A stretch of DNA of 64,000 nt, taken from contig JAWXUM010000005.1 in NCBI GenBank assembly GCA_044432645.1, positions 21,538 to 85,537 on the forward strand, in the 5' to 3' direction. The notes beneath the pieces are model-generated. The model did no database searches, had not been told where the DNA came from, and saw only the letters and a list, made by a program, of their open reading frames with translations. Source of the DNA: SIG603 sp044432645. Its GTDB lineage: Bacteria; Bacillota; Clostridia; Oscillospirales; Acutalibacteraceae. This document shows positions 34,580 through 43,677 of the stretch, in pieces. Within the stretch, counting starts at the first letter, position 1, and each line of letters opens with the position of its first letter. A program made the position numbers and the translations under genes.

Positions 34580-35764
34580 ATGAATAGATTAGTTTACGCT
34601 GATAACGCAGCAACAACTGCAGTTTCAGCAAGTGTTGTAGAGGCTATGTTACCTTGTTTCACAAAAAACTACGGTAATCCATCAAGCCTGTACACTATTG
34701 GAGCCGAAGCTAAAGAAGCTTTGGACAATGCAAGAAATCAAGTAGCAAGCGCATTAGGCTGTGAAAGTGGCGAAATATATTTTACTGGTTGTGGAAGTGA
34801 AAGTGACAACTGGGCGATAAAATCATACGCTAAAAAAATGCAAAAAGTAGGCAAAAACCATATTATCACTTCTAAATTTGAACATCACGCTGTACTTCAC
34901 TGCTGTGAAAAGCTTGAAAAAGAGGGTTTTGAAGTAACATACCTTGACGTATACGAAGACGGCATTATAAAACTTGAAGACCTTAAAAATGCAATCACCG
35001 ATAAAACTGCACTGGTTACTATAATGTACGCAAACAACGAAATTGGCACAGTTCAACCTATTAAAGAAATAGGCGAAATTTGCAGAAATAAAAAAGTTGT
35101 TTTCCACACTGATGCTGTACAAGCTGTTGGAAATATTGCTATAAATGTTAAAGAGCAAAACATCGACATGCTTTCTTTAAGTGGCCACAAACTTCACGCA
35201 CCTAAGGGAATTGGCGCTTTATACATTAAAAAAGGTATCGTAATGCCTAACCTTTTAGACGGTGGTGCTCAAGAAAAAGGCAAACGTGCTGGTACTGAAA
35301 ATGTAGCATCTATAGTTGGTCTAGGACAAGCTATCAAAGAAGCTACTGACACAATTGAAGAAAAGAACACTAAACTTAAAGCAATGCAGGACAAGCTTAT
35401 AGACGGTATTCTAAAAATAGAAAGAAGTCGTTTAAACGGACACCGTGAAAACAGACTTTATGCGACAACTAATTTCTGTTTTGAAGGCATTGAGGGCGAA
35501 TCTCTTCTTTTAATGCTTGATATGAACGGAATTAGCGCCTCTTCTGGTTCTGCTTGTACAAGTGGTTCACTTGACCCAAGCCATGTTCTTTTATCTATCG
35601 GATTACCACACGCTGTAGCTCACGGTTCTTTAAGACTTAGCTTTTCAAAATACAACAGCATGGAAGACGTAGATTATATATTAGAAGTTTTACCACCTAT
35701 AGTGGAAAGACTTAGAGCAATGTCCCCACTTTGGGACCATATTATTAAAGGAGAAACAGTTTAA
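34580..35764 (+). CDS. nifS: Cysteine desulfurase (NifS/IscS type)
   Basis: 394 residues, pyridoxal phosphate enzyme that takes sulfur from cysteine for iron-sulfur clusters. 'VYADNAATTAVSASV' starts the protein, 'HTDAVQAVGNI' holds the PLP Asp, the PLP lysine is in 'SLSGHKLHAPKGIGA' and the active Cys in 'SGSACTSGSLDPSHVL'. The scaffold gene follows after three bases, which makes this the cluster-assembly enzyme, unlike the second desulfurase at 54 kb that precedes thiI. AAAGGAAA precedes ATG 34580. An open frame upstream begins at the promoter and is not used. Confidence 0.93.
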   Translation: MNRLVYADNAATTAVSASVVEAMLPCFTKNYGNPSSLYTIGAEAKEALDNARNQVASALGCESGEIYFTGCGSESDNWAIKSYAKKMQKVGKNHIITSKFEHHAVLHCCEKLEKEGFEVTYLDVYEDGIIKLEDLKNAITDKTALVTIMYANNEIGTVQPIKEIGEICRNKKVVFHTDAVQAVGNIAINVKEQNIDMLSLSGHKLHAPKGIGALYIKKGIVMPNLLDGGAQEKGKRAGTENVASIVGLGQAIKEATDTIEEKNTKLKAMQDKLIDGILKIERSRLNGHRENRLYATTNFCFEGIEGESLLLMLDMNGISASSGSACTSGSLDPSHVLLSIGLPHAVAHGSLRLSFSKYNSMEDVDYILEVLPPIVERLRAMSPLWDHIIKGETV

Positions 35765-35767
35765 ATT

Positions 35768-36211
35768 ATGGCATATAGTAAAAAAGTAATGGAACATTTT
35801 GCAAGCCCTAAAAATGTTGGTGAAATGAAAGACGCTAACGGTATTGGCGAAGTAGGCAACTCCAAATGTGGAGATATTATGAGAATGTACATCAAAGTTG
35901 AAAACAACATTATAACCGATGTAAGTTTTATGACTTTTGGTTGTGGCGCAGCTATTGCAACAAGCAGTATGGCAACAGAGCTTATAAAAGGTAAATCTAT
36001 TGACGAGGCTTTAACGCTAACAAATAGCGCTGTTATGGAAGCTTTGGACGGTTTACCACCAGTTAAAGTTCACTGTAGCGTTCTAGCTGAACAAGCAATT
36101 AAAACAGCCGTAGCAGATTACTACACAAGACAAGGCATAGACCCAACTCCATTTGTAGGAGAAATTAAAAACGATTGCCATGACCATGGCTCTTGTGGTT
36201 GTGATTTATAA
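35768..36211 (+). CDS. nifU: Iron-sulfur cluster scaffold NifU/IscU
   Basis: 147 residues, IscU-like N-terminal domain. The three cluster-binding Cys are seen in 'GNSKCGDIMRMYI', 'TFGCGAAIATSSM' and 'KVHCSVLAEQAI'. A Cys/His-rich tail (NDCHDHGSCGCDL) is longer than in IscU and is typical of clostridial NifU-like proteins. It receives sulfur from the adjacent desulfurase. The gap of three bases and AAAGGAG in the end of nifS suggest coupling. Confidence 0.93.
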   Translation: MAYSKKVMEHFASPKNVGEMKDANGIGEVGNSKCGDIMRMYIKVENNIITDVSFMTFGCGAAIATSSMATELIKGKSIDEALTLTNSAVMEALDGLPPVKVHCSVLAEQAIKTAVADYYTRQGIDPTPFVGEIKNDCHDHGSCGCDL

Positions 36212-36226
36212 TATTTAGAGGTATTA

Positions 36227-37747
36227 ATGAAATTTAAAGATTTTAAAAGTGGCACAGATATTAGAGGTGTCGCAAGTTCAGGTGTAGAGGGTCAAAAAAT
36301 CACCCTTACAAGCAAAGCTGTAAAAGCTATTGCAAACGGTTTTCTTCTTTGGTGCGAAGAAACTACAAACAAAAAAGCATCGCAACTAACTTTAGCAATA
36401 GGTCACGACTCAAGAATTTCTGCTAACAGAATTTCAAAAGCTTTACTAGAAGTTTTCACAGAAAGTGGCGCTACAGTTTACGACTGTGGTCTTGCATCTA
36501 CTCCGTCAATGTTCATGGCAGTTTTAGAGCTTAACTGTGATGCTTCTGTACAAATTACAGCAAGTCATCATCCTTTTAACAGAAATGGACTTAAATTTTT
36601 CAACAAAGATGGTGGACTAGACAGTCCAGATATAAGCTATATTTTAGAAAAAGCAGAGCAAGGCAAAGCCCCAAAACCTTACCACGGTGGAGAAGTTATT
36701 AAATCTGACTTTATGAAAAAATACGCACAAAATCTTTGTGAAATGATAAAAAAAGACGTAAATGCAGAAAATTACGACTTACCTTTAGCTGATTTCAACA
36801 TAATTGTTGATGCTGGTAACGGTGCTGGTGGCTTTTACGCTACAGATGTTCTTGCTAAGCTTGGCGCTGACACTACAGGTAGTCAGTTCTTAGAGCCTGA
36901 CGGAACTTTCCCTAATCATGTGCCAAACCCAGAAGATATTCAGGCTATGGAAAGCGTATGTAAGGCAACAATTGACGCTAAAGCTGACCTTGGTGTGATT
37001 TTTGACACTGATGTTGACAGAGGTGGAGCAGTTGGCAGTGACGGCAGTGAAATCAACCGTAACACACTTGTTGCTATCGCTTCAGCTATTGCATTAGAGG
37101 GTAACGAGGGTGGTACAATTGTTACCGACTCTATTACTTCTGACGGCTTAAAAATATTTATTGAAGAAACTTTAAAAGGTAAACATCATAGATTTAAACG
37201 TGGCTACAAAAACGTTATCAACGAAGCTATTGCACTTAATGACAAAGGTATAAACTGTCCACTAGCAATTGAAACCAGTGGTCATGCTGCAATGCGTGAG
37301 AACTATTTCTTGGATGACGGTGCCTATTTGGTAACAAAAATCATCATTAAAATGGCACAGCTTAAAAAAGAAGGTAAAAATTTAAACGAGCTTTTAAAAG
37401 ATTTGCAACATGCTAAAGAGGAAAAAGAATTAAGGTTCCCTATTACTACAAACGAGTTTAGACCAATTGGCGAAAATGTTATAGAAAAACTTGAAGCTTT
37501 TGCTGTAGAAAAAGGCTATGAAATAGCTGATGACAACCGTGAGGGCACAAGAATTTCATTTAATAAAGACTGTGGTGACGGCTGGCTACTTTTAAGACTA
37601 AGCGTACACGACCCAATTATGCCACTTAATATCGAGAGCAATCAAGTTGGTGGTGTTAAAATAATTGCAGAAAAATTAAAAGAATTTTTTGAGATAAACA
37701 ATTTCGAAAATTTAGATATTTCTGCTTTAAACAAATTTTTAGGATAA
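36227..37747 (+). CDS. Phosphohexomutase (phosphoglucomutase/phosphomannomutase family)
   Basis: 506 residues, four-domain alpha-D-phosphohexomutase. Phosphoserine loop is 'QITASHHPFNRNGLKFF' (about 105-121), metal loop 'GVIFDTDVDRGG', and sugar-binding loop 'IETSGHAAMRENYFLDDGAYL'. It interconverts hexose 1- and 6-phosphates. It would connect glucose 1-phosphate from glycogen phosphorylase to glycolysis, but specificity cannot be told. A TTAGAGG site precedes the ATG. A hairpin follows the stop. Confidence 0.88.
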   Translation: MKFKDFKSGTDIRGVASSGVEGQKITLTSKAVKAIANGFLLWCEETTNKKASQLTLAIGHDSRISANRISKALLEVFTESGATVYDCGLASTPSMFMAVLELNCDASVQITASHHPFNRNGLKFFNKDGGLDSPDISYILEKAEQGKAPKPYHGGEVIKSDFMKKYAQNLCEMIKKDVNAENYDLPLADFNIIVDAGNGAGGFYATDVLAKLGADTTGSQFLEPDGTFPNHVPNPEDIQAMESVCKATIDAKADLGVIFDTDVDRGGAVGSDGSEINRNTLVAIASAIALEGNEGGTIVTDSITSDGLKIFIEETLKGKHHRFKRGYKNVINEAIALNDKGINCPLAIETSGHAAMRENYFLDDGAYLVTKIIIKMAQLKKEGKNLNELLKDLQHAKEEKELRFPITTNEFRPIGENVIEKLEAFAVEKGYEIADDNREGTRISFNKDCGDGWLLLRLSVHDPIMPLNIESNQVGGVKIIAEKLKEFFEINNFENLDISALNKFLG

Positions 37748-37754
37748 AAAATTC

Positions 37755-37777
37755 ACAGGTGGCTTTATGCCACCTGT
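37755..37777. repeat. Hairpin after phosphohexomutase gene
   Basis: ACAGGTGGC pairs with GCCACCTGT around TTTAT. Few T follow, so at best a weak terminator. It resembles in build the other perfect intergenic hairpins but lacks a GTAG head. Confidence 0.5.
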
Positions 37778-37805
37778 AATTATATAAAAAGAAGAGGGAT
37801 TTAAC

Positions 37806-39494
37806 ATGAAATTTTCAGAACTACCTTACAAAAGACCAGAACTAGAAATTATTTTTACACAGTTTGACAAATTTGCACAGGATTTCAAATCTGCCACAAC
37901 ATTTGAAGAACAACTTAATGTTTTTAAAGAAATTGAAAAAATCAACTGCGAAATTTCGACTATGGAATCACTTAGCAACACAAGGTACACAATTGACACA
38001 AGTGACGCTTTTTATCAAGAAGAAAAAGCATTTTTTGATGAAAACTTACCTGTTTTAGCCGAAAAAATGCTTGTTATCGAAAAATTAATTTTCGCTTCTG
38101 AATTTATCGAAGAATTCAAAAAAGAACTAGGTGAAGTTTACATTAAAAACATTGAACTTACTTTAAAATCTTTCAGTAAAGAAGTTGTTGAACTTGTAAA
38201 AGAAGAAAATGCTTTAGCTTCTGAATATCAAACCCTTTATGCAAGTGCTACTGTCGAGTTCGACGGCAAAACTATGCCACTTCCTATGCTTGGAAAATAC
38301 CAAGAAAGCCTTGACAGAAATGTTAGAACTGCAGCTTTTCATGCTCAAGCTGATTTTTTTGACGAACACCAAACAGAATTTGATGACATTTTCGACAAAA
38401 TGGTAAAAAATAGAACTAAACAAGCAAAAGTTTTAGGTTACGACAATTTTATAGAAGTTGGCTATGCTAGAATGAGCAGAAACTGCTATGATGCTAAAGA
38501 CATTGCAAATTTCAGAAAACAAATTATAGAAGATGTTGTTCCATTAGTTAGCAAAATTAAAGCAAATCAGGCTAAAAGAATTGGTCTTGACAAAATAGCA
38601 ATACAAGACGACAAATTCTTATTCACTGACGGAAATCCTACTCCAAAAGGTAGCTATGATTATCAAATGGAATGCACCCAAAAAATGTACCACGAGTTAA
38701 GCACTGAAACAGCTGAATTCATTGATATAATGTTTGAAAAAGAGCTTATGGATTTAGTTTCAAAAGACGGCAAAGCACCTGGTGGCTACTGCACTGGTTT
38801 CTCTAAATACAAAGTTCCTTTTATATTCTCTAATTTCAACGGAACTTCTGGCGATGTTGATGTTTTAACACACGAGGCTGGTCACGCTTTCGCATATTAT
38901 ATGGCTATGCAAAATATCCCTTATTCTCATCTTCAATCACCATCATCAGAAGCTTGCGAAGTTCACTCTATGTCTATGGAAGTTTTAACAGCTCCATGGC
39001 ACGAACTTTTCTTTAAAGAAGACACAGCAAAATACACCCTAGCACACACTGAAAACGATTTAAGCTTTTTACCTTACGGAACAATGGTTGACAATTTCCA
39101 AGAAATTATATACGCAAATCCAGATTTAACACCGAAAGAGCGTAACGAAGTTTGGAACAAACTTGAAAAAACTTTCAGACCTCATATCAATTTTGAGGGT
39201 GACAATTTCTACGCAAGAGGTGCTTTGTGGCAAAGACAACTTCACATTTATATGTGTCCGTTTTATTATATCGACTATGTTTTGGCAAGCACTGTAGCAC
39301 TTCAAATTGAGGCTCTTTCTATTGAAAACAAAGAGAAAGCTTGGGAAGTTTACATGAATTACACTAAACTAGGTGGAACAAAAACTTTTATAGAACTTGT
39401 AGAAAGTGCTGGTTTAACTTCACCAATAAAAGACGGTTGCCTTAAAAACATCTGCGAAAAAATGTCTGCTCATATAGACACATTAAAGGTTTAA
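37806..39494 (+). CDS. M3 family oligoendopeptidase
   Basis: 562 residues, cytosolic zinc peptidase of the PepF/thimet type. The HExxH motif is in 'VLTHEAGHAFAYYMA' (about 356-370), with the third ligand Glu in 'SSEACEVHSMSMEVL'. The N-terminal part is helical, as is usual for the family. It cleaves short peptides. AGAGGGA precedes the ATG. The P1 peptidase gene starts nine bases after its stop, so both may be made together for peptide breakdown. Confidence 0.9.
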   Translation: MKFSELPYKRPELEIIFTQFDKFAQDFKSATTFEEQLNVFKEIEKINCEISTMESLSNTRYTIDTSDAFYQEEKAFFDENLPVLAEKMLVIEKLIFASEFIEEFKKELGEVYIKNIELTLKSFSKEVVELVKEENALASEYQTLYASATVEFDGKTMPLPMLGKYQESLDRNVRTAAFHAQADFFDEHQTEFDDIFDKMVKNRTKQAKVLGYDNFIEVGYARMSRNCYDAKDIANFRKQIIEDVVPLVSKIKANQAKRIGLDKIAIQDDKFLFTDGNPTPKGSYDYQMECTQKMYHELSTETAEFIDIMFEKELMDLVSKDGKAPGGYCTGFSKYKVPFIFSNFNGTSGDVDVLTHEAGHAFAYYMAMQNIPYSHLQSPSSEACEVHSMSMEVLTAPWHELFFKEDTAKYTLAHTENDLSFLPYGTMVDNFQEIIYANPDLTPKERNEVWNKLEKTFRPHINFEGDNFYARGALWQRQLHIYMCPFYYIDYVLASTVALQIEALSIENKEKAWEVYMNYTKLGGTKTFIELVESAGLTSPIKDGCLKNICEKMSAHIDTLKV

Positions 39495-39503
39495 ACAAAA
39501 ATC

Positions 39504-40532
39504 ATGGGTATAGATAAAAATTTATTCAACTTATATGAGCATTTTGATAAAGGTGAAAAAAATTTAATAAGCGATGTGCCTGGCGTAAAAGTTGGGCATG
39601 TTACGCTTGAAAATAGCGATAAAAAAACTGCCACAGGTGTGACAGCTATAATACCAAGCGAAAAAAACATCTTTCAAAATAAATTAATGGCTGCTACTTA
39701 CGTTATTAACGGGTTTGGCAAAAGTGTAGGCCTTACACAAATTGACGAACTTGGAACAATTGAAAGTCCTATAATTATGACAAACACTTTAAGCGTTGGC
39801 ACTGCTCTTACTGCAACTGTAAAATATATGCTAGAGCAAAACCCTGATATAGGTGCAACAACTGGCACAGTAAACTGTGTTGTAACCGAATGTAACGACT
39901 CTGGTCTTAACGACATAAGGTCGCTATTTGTGAGTCAGCAAAACACTTTGGTCGCTATAAAAAACGCTAATGATATTTTTGAAGAGGGTGCAGTTGGCGC
40001 TGGCACAGGAATGTGCTGTCTAGGCTTTAAAGGTGGAATTGGTTCGTCTTCTAGAGTTTTAAACCTCGACAACAAAGAGTTTGTTGTTGGCTCTTTGGTT
40101 CTTGCAAATTTTGGCAAGGCTGGTCATTTAGTAATTGGTGGCGAACATGTAGGCGCTAAAATTCAAGAACTCAGCAAGCTTAAAGAAAAAGGTTCTATTA
40201 TCATGGTTATAGCTACAAATGTGCCTCTAAATGAACGTCAGCTTAAAAGAGTTTGCAAAAGAGCATCCATTTCTCTTGGCAGAGTTGGTTCGTTTATTGG
40301 AAATGGAAGTGGAGATATTGCAATTGCTTTTTCGACTGCAAACACCATAAAGCATTATAGCGAACAGGCGATTATCGACGTAAAAATGCTACATGATGAC
40401 TGTTTAGACCCTGTTTTTGAGGCGACTGTAGAAACAGTAGAAGAGTCAATAATAAGTGCATTGTACCACGCAAAAGAAAACCTAAACGGCAATTTAATAA
40501 AAGAAATAAAAGCTCTTAAAGATTTTATTTAA
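39504..40532 (+). CDS. P1 family peptidase (DmpA/BapA-like)
   Basis: 342 residues of the N-terminal nucleophile DmpA family (L-aminopeptidase D-Ala-esterase). 'NLISDVPGVKVGHVTLEN' opens, 'VTECNDSGLNDIRS' lies before the likely self-cleavage site in 'FKGGIGSSSRVLN', where a Ser becomes the N-terminal nucleophile, and 'GNGSGDIAIAFSTAN' follows. Family members trim peptides or beta-peptides and amide bonds. The ribosome binding site is weak (AAAGGT in the end of the previous gene). Two palindromes follow it. Confidence 0.85.
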   Translation: MGIDKNLFNLYEHFDKGEKNLISDVPGVKVGHVTLENSDKKTATGVTAIIPSEKNIFQNKLMAATYVINGFGKSVGLTQIDELGTIESPIIMTNTLSVGTALTATVKYMLEQNPDIGATTGTVNCVVTECNDSGLNDIRSLFVSQQNTLVAIKNANDIFEEGAVGAGTGMCCLGFKGGIGSSSRVLNLDNKEFVVGSLVLANFGKAGHLVIGGEHVGAKIQELSKLKEKGSIIMVIATNVPLNERQLKRVCKRASISLGRVGSFIGNGSGDIAIAFSTANTIKHYSEQAIIDVKMLHDDCLDPVFEATVETVEESIISALYHAKENLNGNLIKEIKALKDFI

Positions 40533-40548
40533 ATATCTTCATAAATTA

Positions 40549-40575
40549 AGTAGGGAACGTGCAAATCAACTGCAT
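40549..40575. repeat. GTAG-headed palindrome
   Basis: AGTAGGGAACGTGCA pairs with TGCATGTTCCCTACT around AATCAAC (one non-standard pair). It lies after the P1 peptidase gene. Confidence 0.65.
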
Positions 40576-40610
40576 GTTCCCTACTATCTTGTTAATATTT
40601 AAATATCTAT

Positions 40611-40735
40611 AAAACGTTAAACTCTGTAGGGTAGGGCTTTCACGCCCTACCAAGGGTTAGAAGCAACTTAAAAGAGGTGATGAAACCCCTGCACTACCAT
40701 AGTAATATGTAAAGTTTTTATTACCTCAAAGTACT
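40611..40735 (-). repeat. Repeat C, uninterrupted copy
   Basis: Read on the minus strand it runs from GTAGTACTTTG through AAAACTTTACATATTACTATG, GTAGTGCAGGGGTTTCATC and TAACCCTTGGTAGGGCGTG to CCCTACAGAGTTTAACGTTTT. It includes the palindrome at 40626-40652 (stem GTAGGGC / GCCCTAC). The same order of words is seen on the plus strand at 48500-48850, but there split by MITE-A. A partial copy lies at 63560-63627. The 213 bases between the P1 peptidase and the UroD-like gene are made up of this and the palindrome at 40549. Confidence 0.65.
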
Positions 40736-40745
40736 ACTTGTAATT

Positions 40746-41984
40746 TTATCTGTTAACAACTTCCATAGCGATTTTGTTCCACTCTTTTAGTCTGGAAACA
40801 TCATTTTTTATAGTTGAAACATCTTTAAGCAAATATTCAACATTTATGTTGTTGGCAGAAGCTGCGTCGTATGTACGCTCTAAATCGCCACGAATTACAT
40901 CATAGTCCATATCTCTGCCAGCTAAAAATGCTGGGGTTGGTTTGTTTGACATAATAAGATGTTTGCTTAACTTTTCAGCAAATTTCTCTCTGTCACTCCA
41001 AGGACTGCAAGAAACTTTTTTAAGGTTTGGCAGTTTTTCAACAATGTCTAAACGGTCGTCAAGGCGTTCGCAACAACCATAGTAGAACATTCCAAATTCA
41101 CTTGCAAGTTTACACATGTACGGAATTTCAAATTCAGCTGTAACTGCTGGTGATGTACTGCTAAAAAGTTGAGCCATAGAGCAACTCCAAGTGTATTTTG
41201 TTTGAGTGCCCTTTCCTGCTGCGAAATCAGGCAATAGCTCATTTGTATAAATTCCAGAACAGTGACAAAGGTTGCTTAAATCGTTAGCAAGTCCAAGTTC
41301 GTTTATTTGCCTAATTCCAGCAAGTGCAGAGTGTGTCATTTTTTCCATAATAGCGTGAATAAATTCTGGACGGTCTATAAGGTCAAAATAAACGTCCTCA
41401 ACCCCCATAACCTCAGCCAAAGCGTCCCAAATTGTTAGGCGAACATTTGTTCCACCACGTTGGTAAATTGGCATTATATCGCCTAAAATATAATTTGCAG
41501 TTTCCAAAATTTCAGCAGATTTATCACGGTCAACCGTAATAACCATATCCTTGATTTTTTCAAGGTCTTCTTCTTCACAAAGTTGATTTTCATATTTGTG
41601 AGAAACGATATTATTTTTTGTGTCAGTTGCTAAAGTTGTGTCAATTTTTTTCACACCATATCCACTATTAGTTACCGAAAAAGGTACTACTAAAAAAGGC
41701 TGAACAACCATGTCTACAGGGAAATTATTCCATTTAAACATTTCTTGTTTCATCCCGTATTCAATTGGTTTTAAAATAGGGTCGCTACAGTTTAGGTCTA
41801 AACTTCCGTCATAATTAAGCTCATGCCAAGGAAGCTGGTCGATAGTAACCATTGGGCGAGATGGAGTGTTTGAGTTAAATTTTTTCCAAAGTTCCATTTT
41901 CTCACGCTGAATTGGTAAAGTTGCGATTTCCATATATTTTTTAGCTGTTTCACGCAAAAGTTCTTGTTCTTTTGTAAATTTCAT
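40746..41984 (-). CDS. Large UroD-superfamily-like protein
   Basis: 412 residues, cytosolic, distant member of the uroporphyrinogen decarboxylase/methyltransferase barrel family of a type frequent in Clostridia. 'LPIQREKMELWKKFNSNTPSRPMVTI' is near the start. 'LCHCSGIYTNELLPDF' and 'MFYYGCCERLDDRLDIVEKLPNLKKVSCSPW' (about 300-330) contain Cys residues at the places where the methyltransferase subgroup binds zinc. No substrate is clear. An AraC gene lies directly upstream on the same strand, so regulation by it is likely. GGAGG precedes the ATG. Confidence 0.72.
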   Translation of the reverse strand: MKFTKEQELLRETAKKYMEIATLPIQREKMELWKKFNSNTPSRPMVTIDQLPWHELNYDGSLDLNCSDPILKPIEYGMKQEMFKWNNFPVDMVVQPFLVVPFSVTNSGYGVKKIDTTLATDTKNNIVSHKYENQLCEEEDLEKIKDMVITVDRDKSAEILETANYILGDIMPIYQRGGTNVRLTIWDALAEVMGVEDVYFDLIDRPEFIHAIMEKMTHSALAGIRQINELGLANDLSNLCHCSGIYTNELLPDFAAGKGTQTKYTWSCSMAQLFSSTSPAVTAEFEIPYMCKLASEFGMFYYGCCERLDDRLDIVEKLPNLKKVSCSPWSDREKFAEKLSKHLIMSNKPTPAFLAGRDMDYDVIRGDLERTYDAASANNINVEYLLKDVSTIKNDVSRLKEWNKIAMEVVNR

Positions 41985-42079
41985 AATATTACCTCCGAAA
42001 GTTTATTTGCTTAAATTATAGCAAAGTTTTCTTTAAAAATAAACCTATTAATTTAACACAAAACACTCAAAAACTGTCA

Positions 42080-42823
42080 TTATGGTTTTATGTATTTAAA
42101 TTTGCTAGGTTTTATCCCGTAGTAATTTTTAAAAGCTCTAGAAAAATTTTTGGTGTCGCTATAAGTTAATATATTTGAAATTTCATTAATACTTTTGCCC
42201 TGGGATAATAATTTAACAGCAATTTTCATTCTATAAGCTATTAAATATTGATGAGGAGAAATGCCTACTTTTTTCTTGAAAAGCTTAATAAAATATTCGC
42301 AACTGTAACCACTATAAGCACTTATTTGGCTTATAGTAATTTTTTTGTCGTAATTTTGCGAAATAAACTCTAAAGTGCCTGAAATTTCGTTGCCTAGTTC
42401 TTTAATTACTCCGTTTTGTTTAAGCTGTAAACTTAATACTTCGCTAATTTTATCTATAAACAGCTGTAAATCGTCAGCTGATTTTTGCTTGTAACAAAGT
42501 TTTGTAGTTTGTATTATATAGTTTAAAATCTCATCAGTACTTAAGTCAATTTCATATAATTTATCAATTATATTGGGTGTAATGTCAAGGTGAAAATATA
42601 TACATTCAAGTGGATTTTCTTTTTTATGAGTAATTTGATAAGGTGTTAAATTTGGCATACAATATAAGTGATTTACTTTAAGTTTAGTCACAGTTTTCTC
42701 GTCTTTGTATATAGTGTCGCCACCTAAAACACAGTACACCCTTGTAAATATACTCGCCGTGTTTTGGTTTACTTCCCAGTTTTCTCTTACTTTTATAAGT
42801 CCGTATAATAATATCAATGTCAT
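42080..42823 (-). CDS. AraC family transcriptional regulator
   Basis: 247 residues. N-terminal beta-rich sensor domain (about 15-110, 'NHLYCMPNLTPYQITHKKENPLECIYFH'). C-terminal double helix-turn-helix (about 150-247, 'TISQISAYSGYSCEYFIKLFKKKVGISPHQYL' and 'INEISNILTYSDTKNFSRAFKNYYGIKPSKF'). TAGGAATG precedes the ATG. It is upstream of the UroD-like gene on the same strand with a 95-base gap, and probably controls it. The pair mirrors the AraC/UroD pair at 10.4-12.3 kb. Confidence 0.85.
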   Translation of the reverse strand: MTLILLYGLIKVRENWEVNQNTASIFTRVYCVLGGDTIYKDEKTVTKLKVNHLYCMPNLTPYQITHKKENPLECIYFHLDITPNIIDKLYEIDLSTDEILNYIIQTTKLCYKQKSADDLQLFIDKISEVLSLQLKQNGVIKELGNEISGTLEFISQNYDKKITISQISAYSGYSCEYFIKLFKKKVGISPHQYLIAYRMKIAVKLLSQGKSINEISNILTYSDTKNFSRAFKNYYGIKPSKFKYIKP

Positions 42824-42984
42824 TCATTCCTAAAAATATATTTATTCAAGTTTATCATACAACTTTTTATTTTTCAATTACACCTTAAAAAATACAGCGA
42901 AAACAACAGTATATTTTTACATTTTTAGTAAAAAATAACTACATAAATTAGCAAATAAAAAGTTGAAATTACAGAAAGGTAAGG

Positions 42985-43012
42985 TTTCGTGCAAAAGATA
43001 TTTTGCACGAAA
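42985..43012. repeat. Perfect inverted repeat before spoVT start
   Basis: TTTCGTGCAAAA and TTTTGCACGAAA (12 bp each) around GATA. It lies between AAAGGTAAGG (42975-42984) and ATG 43025. As RNA it would shorten the distance between the ribosome binding site and start. As DNA it could be an operator. It also contains a GTG (42989) that could serve as an alternative start. Confidence 0.65.
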
Positions 43013-43024
43013 ATCGTGACAAAT

Positions 43025-43543
43025 ATGAAAGCTACAGGCATTGTTAGAAGAATTGATGATTTAGGAAGAATTGTAATTCCTAAAGAAATCAGAAGAACAC
43101 TTAAAATTCAGGAAGGAAGTCCTTTAGAAATTTATACAGATAACGACGGTAATGTTATTTTCAAAAAATATTCACCAGTTGGCGAAATGCTAAACCTTGC
43201 AGAAATTTATGCTCAAACAGCTTGGGAAAGCTTTGGTCTTTCTTGCGCAGTTGTTGACACTGAAAAAGTTATTGCAGTTTGTGGAAACGCTAAAAAAGAT
43301 ATTAAAAATCAAAATATATCTAGTAGAATGAGGAATTTTTTAGGTCAAAGAAAAGTTAAAAATACTAGTGAAGCTATACAGCTTTGCGAAAACAGTGAAA
43401 AGTATTGCAGTGTAACTTCGGTCATAAATTCGCAAGGCGACCCAATTGGAGCTATAGCTTTTTATGACTGTGCAGATAAAATCACACAAAGTCATCAAAT
43501 GGCTATAAAAACAATGGCTACTTTGTTGGGTTATCAAGCCTAA
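43025..43543 (+). CDS. spoVT: Stage V sporulation protein T (AbrB-family regulator)
   Basis: 172 residues from ATG 43025, the start that matches the family ('MKATGIVRRIDDLGRIVIPKEIRRTLKIQEG'). The N-terminal swapped-hairpin AbrB DNA-binding domain (about 1-50) precedes a GAF-like C-terminal domain (about 58-172). SpoVT regulates late forespore genes, so this is the best sign of sporulation in the window. There is no ribosome binding site directly before this ATG. A GTG at 42989 has a good one and would add 12 residues. A 12-bp inverted repeat lies between, so the true start is uncertain. Confidence 0.88.
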   Translation: MKATGIVRRIDDLGRIVIPKEIRRTLKIQEGSPLEIYTDNDGNVIFKKYSPVGEMLNLAEIYAQTAWESFGLSCAVVDTEKVIAVCGNAKKDIKNQNISSRMRNFLGQRKVKNTSEAIQLCENSEKYCSVTSVINSQGDPIGAIAFYDCADKITQSHQMAIKTMATLLGYQA

Positions 43544-43570
43544 AAGTTTAAAAAATATCGCAAAAAGCTT

Positions 43571-43599
43571 GCATTATAATTTAATGTGTGTTATAGTGT
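43571..43599 (+). promoter_or_regulatory. Promoter of rimP-infB operon
   Basis: TTGCAT at 43571-43576 and TATAGT at 43594-43599 with a 17-bp spacer. Confidence 0.6.
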
Positions 43600-43625
43600 A
43601 TATGAAGAATATTGTAAGAAAGCGA

Positions 43626-43656
43626 AAGAGTGGGACTACCCGCTCTTTTCTTTGCT
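43626..43656 (+). promoter_or_regulatory. Leader hairpin before rimP, possible attenuator
   Basis: AAAGAGTGGG pairs with CCCGCTCTTT around ACTA (one G-U pair), then TTCTTTG, a broken T-run. It lies soon after the promoter, before the rimP ribosome binding site. In B. subtilis this operon is controlled by NusA-stimulated termination in its leader. The same could hold here. Confidence 0.55.
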
Positions 43657-43677
43657 ATATTGGAAGGGAGTAACGAA

